Part shown: positions 1-4,001 of the stretch, one piece after another
How the letters are laid out: every line of letters begins with the position of its first letter
How positions within the stretch are numbered: the first letter of the stretch is position 1
Assembly (NCBI GenBank): GCA_013696385.1
Contig: JACCYR010000175.1
Coordinates: forward strand, 1 to 5,083
Length of the DNA stretch: 5,083 nt
Direction of reading: 5' to 3'
DNA from: Acidobacteriota bacterium
Lineage (GTDB): Bacteria > Acidobacteriota > Blastocatellia > Pyrinomonadales > Pyrinomonadaceae
Program-made: the position numbers and the translations under genes
The notes under the pieces: generated by a model
What the model saw: only the letters and a program-made list of their open reading frames with translations
The model's database searches: none
What the model was told of the DNA's origin: nothing

Positions 1-471
1 GAGCTGCTGGACGCGAAAACCCGGAATTGTTCGCAGCGCGTCCGTCAAAGAAAATTCGTTGCGCCACTTTATTTCCTGCGCATCAATAATGTTGACAGTT
101 TTTGAAACTTCATCAATCGGCTGCGAAACGCCTGAAGCGATTTTTATATTAACTTCTTCACGAATCGGTGAATCTATAAAAAACACTTGTCCGTTTTCAA
201 CATTGATGGCTTGACTTCTTTCATTACCGTTAAAATCTGAATAAACTATCCAATAATTTCCGTTTGGAACATTTTCAAAGCTATATTTTCCGTCTTTATC
301 GGTTGTCGCTGTCAACTCGATTCCTTTATTTGCTTGAGAAACAAGTTTAACTTGTGTGTTTGAAATGACTTTTCCATTTTCCGTTAATTGTCCTACAACC
401 GTCGCGCTTTGCTGCGCCCAAACATTAATTGCCAAAAAACAAATCAAAAATAAACTACTTAAAATTCTCAT
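1..471 (-). CDS. btuB: TonB-dependent outer-membrane receptor, probable cobalamin receptor BtuB (N-terminal part, cut by window edge)
   Basis: I translated 157 residues from the minus strand; the gene runs off the left edge. Residues 1-19 form a Sec signal peptide (MRILSSLFLICFLAINVWA, likely cut before Q20). Residues about 22-100 look like a carboxypeptidase-regulatory/SpaA-type beta domain (TTDKDGKYSFENVPNGNY at 56-73). The stretch near 105-112 (EEVNIKIA) is a possible TonB box. Residues about 118-157 match the start of a TonB receptor plug (VNIIDAQEI, then LTDALRTIPGFRVQQ). The beta barrel lies outside the window. The start is fixed by a strong GAGGAGG Shine-Dalgarno 3 nt upstream. The family imports corrinoids, siderophores or other ligands using TonB energy. 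The B12 assignment rests on the cobalamin riboswitch directly upstream and on the adjacent ABC importer, not on barrel residues. The regulatory-like domain is an addition not present in E. coli BtuB. Confidence 0.88.
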   Translation of the reverse strand, partial: MRILSSLFLICFLAINVWAQQSATVVGQLTENGKVISNTQVKLVSQANKGIELTATTDKDGKYSFENVPNGNYWIVYSDFNGNERSQAINVENGQVFFIDSPIREEVNIKIASGVSQPIDEVSKTVNIIDAQEIKWRNEFSLTDALRTIPGFRVQQL

Positions 472-474
472 ATT

Positions 475-501
475 CCTCCTCAGTTCCGCCCATCGCAGAA
501 C
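475..501 (-). promoter_or_regulatory. Riboswitch expression platform: P13 hairpin abutting the receptor Shine-Dalgarno
   Basis: On the minus strand, GTTC...GAAC plus a U-G pair form a small hairpin (483-501) with loop GCGATGGGC. The Shine-Dalgarno GAGGAGG (475-481) follows after one base. The loop GGGC (plus 488-491) is complementary to GCCC in the aptamer L5 region (plus 627-630), with one more possible G-U pair. In known cobalamin riboswitches a ligand-stabilised L5-L13 kissing loop blocks the ribosome site. The geometry here fits translational OFF control. The pairing is my prediction. Confidence 0.7.
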
Positions 502-512
502 GAGATAAATTG

Positions 513-668
513 AGACGAGCGGCAACGTTCCTGACTTTTGCAGTTATCAGTCAACAGTTATCAGTTATCAATTGATTATTTTGATAACTGATAACTGTTG
601 ACCGATGACTGAATTCACAGTTGCGCGGGCAGTGTCGGACTTTCACCGAACTTCCGTTGCGCGTCGTC
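513..668 (-). ncRNA. Cobalamin riboswitch aptamer upstream of the TonB-dependent receptor
   Basis: The minus strand shows the conserved cobalamin core: GGAAGTTCGGTGAAAGTCC, then ACTGCCCGCGCAACTGTGA, and a B12-box-like AAGTCAGGAACGTTGCC (plus 521-537). P1 closes with AGACGA (plus 663-668) against TCGTCT (plus 513-518), and GCAAC pairs with GTTGC just inside. The short GCAAC-to-GGAAG connection leaves no room for an extended P2 hairpin, unlike the other riboswitch in this window. The peripheral region between ACTGTGA and the B12 box is taken over by a heptamer-repeat hairpin (541-611). The element starts 38 nt after the btuD stop, so the receptor may be transcribed by read-through from the btuFCD operon; I see no convincing separate promoter. 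The ligand is probably adenosyl- or another cobalamin; the form cannot be read from sequence alone. Confidence 0.93.
541..611 (-). repeat. Heptamer-repeat hairpin (CAGTTAT units) inside riboswitch 1
   Basis: Two 30-nt arms (plus 541-570 and 582-611) are reverse complements except at two positions; in the RNA these are one C-A mismatch and one G-U wobble. The loop is 11 nt, or 9 nt if one more A-U pair forms. Each arm reads as about four 7-nt units (cagttat, cagtcaa, cagttat, cagttat on the plus strand). It lies exactly between the conserved ACTGTGA segment and the B12 box, where peripheral helices of cobalamin riboswitches normally sit. Confidence 0.92.
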
Positions 669-683
669 TTTTGATTAATCCAA

Positions 684-705
684 GCTGATGCTGAAAAACA
701 TCAAC
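684..705 (-). other. Small hairpin just after the btuD stop codon
   Basis: GTTGATG and CATCAGC (7 bp with one G-U pair, 8-nt loop) form a stem-loop starting 1 nt after the btuD stop. No run of U follows; the next bases are TTGGATTAATC. It is therefore a poor intrinsic terminator and may be only a weak attenuator, a processing site or chance. Confidence 0.3.
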
Positions 706-706
706 G

Positions 707-1483
707 CTAATTTCCGAAATCCACCGTAATTCTCGGCTTGCCGCTTTTCGGATGTGCGTCAAGCAGAACTTCTACATCAAAAACCTCGCGCAAATTAACT
801 GCGCTCAAAACTTCTTCGGACTTTCCCTTCGCAATCATTTTGCCGGTTTTCAAAAGCAAAATTTCATCGGCAAATTCCGAAGCCAAATTCAAATCGTGTG
901 TGATGATAATCGCCGAACATTCGCACGACTGGCATCTTTCGCGCACGAGCCGAAACATCATTGCTTGATGCGCCAAATCGAGATTCGTTGTCGGTTCGTC
1001 AAGAAGAAGAATTTTCGCCTGTGTCGCCAACGCTCTCGCTAGAATAATTATTTGCCGTTCACCGCCCGAAAGCTGATTCATCAAGCGGTTTTTGTAATTT
1101 GCCAAATCGCAGATTTTCAAAGCATTTTCGGCAATCTGTAAATCACCGCTCGTTTCCCAACCGAAACCTGTTCCGTGCGCGAATCTTCCCGACAAAACAA
1201 ATTCTAAAACCGTAACGGGAAATTTCGTTTCGTTTTCCTGCGCGACGACGGCGATTTTCTGTGCTATTTCGCGGCGCGAATAATCTTTTATAATTTTGCC
1301 GTCAAGCAAAATTTCACCTTTCATTAACGGCAAAGTTCCGTTCAAAGCGCGAAGTAAGGTCGTTTTACCCGCGCCGTTTGCGCCGACGATTGCTAGAATT
1401 TCGCCGTTTTGCAAAGTGAAAGAAGTGTCTTTGACGACTTTGCAAACGCCGTAACCGATAGTAATGTTTTGGACCTTTAACAT
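707..1483 (-). CDS. btuD: ABC transporter ATP-binding protein, probable BtuD
   Basis: A cytoplasmic ATPase of 258 residues, normal for the FepC/FecE/BtuD family. It powers type II (vitamin B12/iron-chelate) importers. Visible motifs: Walker A GANGAGKT at 34-41, Q-loop Q82, signature LSGGERQ at 138-144, Walker B ILLLDEP at 158-164, D-loop NLD at 167-169 and the switch histidine H196 in ITHDLN. All catalytic residues are intact. It lies 91 nt downstream of btuC and is the last gene before the second riboswitch. The ATG at 1481-1483 gives the conserved family start (MLKVQNITIGYG), but no clear Shine-Dalgarno precedes it. The gap is filled by an inverted repeat, so translation may depend on coupling or leader structure. 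The family also serves siderophores and heme; B12 is inferred from the flanking cobalamin riboswitches. Confidence 0.93.
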   Translation of the reverse strand: MLKVQNITIGYGVCKVVKDTSFTLQNGEILAIVGANGAGKTTLLRALNGTLPLMKGEILLDGKIIKDYSRREIAQKIAVVAQENETKFPVTVLEFVLSGRFAHGTGFGWETSGDLQIAENALKICDLANYKNRLMNQLSGGERQIIILARALATQAKILLLDEPTTNLDLAHQAMMFRLVRERCQSCECSAIIITHDLNLASEFADEILLLKTGKMIAKGKSEEVLSAVNLREVFDVEVLLDAHPKSGKPRITVDFGN

Positions 1484-1484
1484 T

Positions 1485-1586
1485 CTGATAATGTGAAAAA
1501 GGTAAAAAGTGAAAATGTGAAAAAGTGGTTGACGATTGATGCCAAACTTTTTTACTTTTGCACACTTACATTTTTCACTTTCTCAG
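1485..1586 (-). repeat. Degenerate GTGAAAA-type inverted repeat filling the btuC-btuD gap
   Basis: One arm begins inside the last codons of btuC (CTGAGAAAGTGAAAAATG on the minus strand) and the other ends 1 nt before the btuD start codon region (reverse complement CTGATAATGTGAAAAAGG). The outer 20 or so positions match well; the inner part is degenerate repetition of GTGAAAA/GTAAAAA-like units. The central spacer includes CATCAATCGTCAACC. No gene fits in the gap. It could fold as a long imperfect hairpin in the mRNA, but has no typical GC stem plus U-run of a terminator. Confidence 0.6.
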
Positions 1587-2546
1587 CAGATAAATAAAAA
1601 GCGGCGCACCAATCAGCGCGGTTATCGCACCGACGGGCAGTTCACGCGGAGCAATCGCCACCCGCGCAATCGTGTCAGCCAAGACAACAAAAACCGCGCC
1701 CGCAAGTGCCGAAAACGGAATTACAAGGCGGTTATCGCTGCCAATCGCCAGCCGAACAAGATGCGGCACAATCAAACCGACATAACCGACCGAGCCGCTT
1801 GCCGCTACCGCTGTTCCAACCAGCAAACTCGAAGTTGCAAAAATCGCCAGCCGCGTTTTGTTGACTTCAACGCCGAAATCGAAAGCGTCGCGCTCGCCAA
1901 TCATCATCAGATTCAACGCCCGCGCATATCGCATCAAAACGATTGTGCCGATAATGACGGCGGCAAAACTCAGATAAAATCCATTTATCGTCGACTGCGA
2001 TAAATCGCCCAACAGCCAGAATGTAAAACTGCGAAGTTTTGCCGCGTCCAACAGAGAAGTCAGCAAAACGATGATTGACGAAAGAAACGTCGTTACAATT
2101 ACGCCCGATAAAACGAGGCGTTCGACATTCATTCCGGCGCGGCTTTTTGCCATTTGGTAAACAACGAAAGTCGCCAGACTCGCGCCGATAAATGCCATCA
2201 CCGGACGTGCAAATTCAAACTGCGTAAAAAACACGAAAGCCAGCATCGTGCCTAACGCCGCGCCGTTGGAAACGCCCAAAAGATATGGTTCGGCAAGCGG
2301 ATTTCGCAGAAGCGATTGCAAACTTGCGCCCGCCAACGCCAGACTTGCGCCGACGCACGCGCCAAGCAATATGCGCGGTAATCGAATGTCGAAGAGAATC
2401 GCTTTTTGTTGTTCGTTTAAGTCAAAGAACGAAAGTTTTTCGCTTCCAAGCAAAGTCGCCATTAAAAGTGCGAAAAACAATAAAAACAAAAGTCCAACGC
2501 CAAAGCGCAAACTTTGAGATTTGAGATTTGAATTTTGAACTTTCAA
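1575..2546 (-). CDS. btuC: FecCD-family ABC permease, probable BtuC
   Basis: An inner-membrane permease of 323 residues, the usual length for the BtuC/FecCD/FhuB family, which dimerises and passes cobalamin or iron chelates into the cytoplasm. Family landmarks: TM1 about 15-33, RLPR at 55-58, LRNPLAEPYLLGVSNGAALG at about 80-99, SVGYVGLIVPHLVRLAIG at about 252-269 and the C-terminal PRELPVGAITALIGAPLF from 300. Several further hydrophobic segments fit the roughly ten-helix fold. The start is TTG at 2544-2546, overlapping the btuF stop as TTGA, which suggests translational coupling; a weak GGAAAG lies about 7 nt upstream. The first dozen residues (KVQNSNLKSQS) come from a heptamer repeat and are not conserved family sequence. 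An alternative TTG at codon 13 would skip this tail. Substrate is inferred from the riboswitches. Confidence 0.92.
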   Translation of the reverse strand: MKVQNSNLKSQSLRFGVGLLFLLFFALLMATLLGSEKLSFFDLNEQQKAILFDIRLPRILLGACVGASLALAGASLQSLLRNPLAEPYLLGVSNGAALGTMLAFVFFTQFEFARPVMAFIGASLATFVVYQMAKSRAGMNVERLVLSGVIVTTFLSSIIVLLTSLLDAAKLRSFTFWLLGDLSQSTINGFYLSFAAVIIGTIVLMRYARALNLMMIGERDAFDFGVEVNKTRLAIFATSSLLVGTAVAASGSVGYVGLIVPHLVRLAIGSDNRLVIPFSALAGAVFVVLADTIARVAIAPRELPVGAITALIGAPLFIYLLRK

Positions 2547-2552
2547 TTGAAA
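2513..2552 (-). repeat. TTTGAGA heptamer array and 12-bp palindrome across the btuF/btuC overlap
   Basis: The plus strand reads as five successive 7-nt units at 2513-2547: tttgaga, tttgaga, tttgaat, tttgaac, tttcaat. The last merges into the perfect palindrome TTTCAATTGAAA (2541-2552), which contains the btuF stop and the btuC TTG start. The array codes for roughly the first 11 residues of BtuC. Confidence 0.75.
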
Positions 2553-3520
2553 CTTTCCGGGTGCAGCACGCGCCCAATTTGCTCTAAAGCGTCAACAATT
2601 CTCGGCGCGGGACGCGAAATAATGTCAGCATTTATTCTGAAAACTTTACCGTTTTTGACGGCGGTGGAGTTTTTGAAAACATCATTCGGCTCAAGGTTAT
2701 CTTCGCTGTCGGACAAAATTATTGCTTCGGGAGCCAATGCTAAAGCCGTTTCTTTGCTCAATTTCGGATATGCCGTCGGAACATTCGCCGTAACCGAAAT
2801 TCCGCCCGCTCGATTAATTAAATCGGTTAAAAATGAATCTTTACCGATTGTAAAAAGCGGTTCTTTCGAGATTTGCAGAAAAACTTTTACATCTTTGGCT
2901 GGATTGGTTCGGGCTTCGACATCCGCAACCCGATTTCTCAAAGCAATGACAACTTCACGCGCTTTTTCGCTGTGCCGGAAAATCTCGCCGATTTGATAAA
3001 TGCTCTTGTAAATGTCGTCGAGACTGTTTGGGTTTGTTACGAAAACCGCGATGTTCCGCGCTTCAAGTTGTTTGGTAAAAGTTTCGATTTGCGAGGCGGT
3101 TGAAACTAGCACGATTTGCGGTTTTAAGGCAATAATATTTTCGATGTTTGGGTTTAATGTGTCCCCGACTGTTTGAATTTGCTGCGCTTCGGGCGGGAAG
3201 TTGTCGTAACTTGTTCTGCCGACGAGTTTGCTCCCGGCATCGACGGAAAATGTAATTTCCGTTAAATTCGGCGCGAGCGAAACGGCGCGTGTTACATTTT
3301 CGGGAAGGCGCACACGACGACCTAAATCGTCGGTAATTTCGCGGGTTGGAATGTCGGCTTGTGAGTTTGCCGCTTCGTTCCGGCAATTAGTGAAAAGAAA
3401 AACAAAAATTAATATACAGCTAAAAGCGAAATTTTTCGCAAAATTTTCCCCGCAAAGGCGCAAAGACGCAAAGAAAACTTGTTTTTGTATAGTTTTTTCC
3501 AAAATAAAAAGCCCCGCCAT
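2543..3520 (-). CDS. btuF: Periplasmic corrinoid-type substrate-binding protein, probable BtuF
   Basis: A 325-residue member of the BtuF/FepB (helical backbone) binding-protein family, which captures ligand in the periplasm and delivers it to BtuCD. Visible family sequence: ITDDLGRRVRLPENVTRAVSL from about 62, SLAPNLTEITF at 81-91, LVGRTSYDNFPPEA at 99-112, then a PNIENIIALKPQIVLVS segment. A hydrophobic stretch (about 34-44, CILIFVFLFTN) before C46 suggests a secretion signal, perhaps lipoprotein, but the lipobox LFTNC is not canonical. The ATG at 3518-3520 has GAGG 7 nt upstream (3528-3531). This start gives an unusually long leader of about 33 residues before the hydrophobic core, and part of it (16-24) is coded by a CGCAAAGR repeat. 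It is first in the operon, under a cobalamin riboswitch. Heme or siderophore binding is possible for the family; B12 is inferred from context. Confidence 0.9.
   Translation of the reverse strand: MAGLFILEKTIQKQVFFASLRLCGENFAKNFAFSCILIFVFLFTNCRNEAANSQADIPTREITDDLGRRVRLPENVTRAVSLAPNLTEITFSVDAGSKLVGRTSYDNFPPEAQQIQTVGDTLNPNIENIIALKPQIVLVSTASQIETFTKQLEARNIAVFVTNPNSLDDIYKSIYQIGEIFRHSEKAREVVIALRNRVADVEARTNPAKDVKVFLQISKEPLFTIGKDSFLTDLINRAGGISVTANVPTAYPKLSKETALALAPEAIILSDSEDNLEPNDVFKNSTAVKNGKVFRINADIISRPAPRIVDALEQIGRVLHPESFN
3451..3473 (-). repeat. CGCAAAGR octamer repeat within the btuF leader sequence
   Basis: The plus strand holds three near-identical 8-nt units (cgcaaagg, cgcaaaga, cgcaaag). The array is read in frame as residues 16-24 of BtuF (FFASLRLCG), in the part before the hydrophobic signal core, where sequence is little constrained. 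Confidence 0.7.
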
Positions 3521-3527
3521 TGTCTTG

Positions 3528-3531
3528 CCTC
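3528..3531 (-). promoter_or_regulatory. btuF ribosome binding site
   Basis: GAGG on the minus strand lies 7 nt before the ATG at 3518-3520 and supports this start. The last G of GAGG could pair within a short stem, CTTGC upstream against GCAAG overlapping the site, so access may be modulated. Confidence 0.55.
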
Positions 3532-3607
3532 AAAACATCAAAAGCAAGCACGGACAGGACTTTTTACCAACTAAAAGGAGATAAACAAATGAAAACCTGT
3601 TCAGCCA

Positions 3608-3626
3608 ACGTCTTGACGCGAGACGT
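3608..3626 (-). promoter_or_regulatory. P13-type hairpin of riboswitch 2
   Basis: ACGTCT and AGACGT form a perfect 6-bp stem with loop CGCGTCA. Flanking AGCC and GGCT could extend it. The loop CGCG (plus 3617-3620) can pair with CGCG in the aptamer L5 region (plus 3758-3761), as expected for the kissing loop that reports ligand binding. About 76 nt separate it from the btuF Shine-Dalgarno, so the way it reaches the gene is not obvious. Confidence 0.6.
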
Positions 3627-3634
3627 ATTGAAGG

Positions 3635-3834
3635 CTAAAAGACTTCGGATAGGTTACCAGACTTTTGTGATTTTAGATTTTAGATTTTAGATTTTGGATT
3701 ATTCAAGCGAACAAATCTAAAATCTAAAATCTAAAATCTAAAATCGCTTCACTGTGGCGCGACCGTGCGGGATTTTCACCCGCTTTCCCTTTTTATCACT
3801 TTTTTGAAAAAAGCGATAAACCAAAGCGTTTTAG
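3635..3834 (-). ncRNA. Cobalamin riboswitch aptamer in the btuFCD leader
   Basis: The minus strand carries AAAAAGGGAAAGCGGGTG, then AAAATCCCGCACGGTCGCG and CCACAGTGA, the conserved cobalamin core. A divergent B12 box follows, AAGTCTGGTAACCTATCC (plus 3648-3665 region). P1 pairs CTAAAA (plus 3829-3834) with TTTTAG (plus 3635-3640), followed by CTTTGG with CCGAAG. A P2-type hairpin is nearly perfect (plus 3792-3820, 14 bp with one G-U before loop fraying). Between CCACAGTGA and the B12 box lies an ATTTTAG heptamer hairpin (3669-3745). It should repress btuFCD when cobalamin is abundant. This is the main content of the 481-nt space between btuF and glgC. Confidence 0.93.
3669..3745 (-). repeat. 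Heptamer-repeat hairpin (ATTTTAG units) inside riboswitch 2
   Basis: Two 32-nt arms (plus 3669-3700 and 3714-3745) are reverse complements except for one position (A-C mismatch in the RNA), around a 13-nt loop. Each arm holds four 7-nt units plus a few bases. It occupies the same site relative to the riboswitch core as the CAGTTAT hairpin in riboswitch 1, yet shares no sequence with it. Confidence 0.93.
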
Positions 3835-3848
3835 ACTGAAAAAGAACA

Positions 3849-3878
3849 TTACCAAAAATTTTGGCAAACATTTGGTAA
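3849..3878. repeat. Inverted repeat at the btuFCD transcription start (operator or 5'-end stem-loop)
   Basis: TTACCAAA (3849-3856) and TTTGGTAA (3871-3878) are perfect 8-bp inverted arms with a 14-nt spacer, which itself contains part of a nested CCAAAAATTTTGG palindrome. The predicted minus-strand transcript starts near 3876, so the element would be either a stem-loop at the extreme 5' end of the mRNA or a repressor site covering the start. Confidence 0.5.
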
Positions 3879-3882
3879 CAGC

Positions 3883-3911
3883 AAAATAACACGACTACTA
3901 AAAATTGTCAA
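3883..3911 (-). promoter_or_regulatory. Sigma-70-type promoter for the btuFCD operon
   Basis: On the minus strand, a consensus -35 TTGACA (plus 3906-3911) and a -10 TATTTT (plus 3883-3888) are separated by 17 nt. Transcription would start near 3876 (A), about 40 nt before the riboswitch P1. Position, strand and spacing all fit the riboswitch-led operon. Confidence 0.65.
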
Positions 3912-3939
3912 AGGATATTACTTTAAGAGATTGTGATGC

Positions 3940-3969
3940 TTGAAATTATCGCTTGATTATGGGTATGCT
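3940..3969 (+). promoter_or_regulatory. Possible promoter for glgC
   Basis: TTGAAA (3940-3945) and TATGCT (3964-3969) are 18 nt apart, 5/6 and 4/6 matches to the sigma-70 consensus. They would give a leader of about 26 nt before the glgC ATG. The region is AT-rich, so chance matches are likely. Confidence 0.3.
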
Positions 3970-4001
3970 GAAAGCGGGAAAATGAATCAATTTTTAAGAC
4001 T

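Noticed and set aside
541..611. Mobile element with terminal inverted repeats
   Set aside because: The loop is 11 nt with no coding capacity and I see no target-site duplication, so it is not an insertion sequence; a non-autonomous miniature element cannot be excluded.
684..705. Intrinsic terminator after btuD
   Set aside because: The stem is short, has a G-U pair and is not followed by a U-run. The receptor riboswitch may be reached by read-through.
1536..2003. A 155-codon plus-strand ORF opposite btuC
   Set aside because: It is antisense to a clear permease gene, rich in R, N and Q without domains, and has no ribosome site. It is a shadow of btuC codon use.
2535..2996. A 153-codon plus-strand ORF opposite btuF
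   Set aside because: It is antisense to the well supported binding-protein gene and shows no independent motif.
3589..3690. A 33-codon plus-strand ORF (MKTCSANVLTRDV...) with a good AAAGGAG Shine-Dalgarno 8 nt upstream
   Set aside because: It lies wholly antisense to the riboswitch platform and runs into the ATTTTAG repeat. Its sequence is dictated by conserved riboswitch elements on the other strand, and it has no recognisable protein features. Probably chance.
3669..3745. Possible CRISPR array because of regular repeats
   Set aside because: Units are 7 nt with no spacers and are arranged as inverted arms, so this is a hairpin of short tandem repeats.
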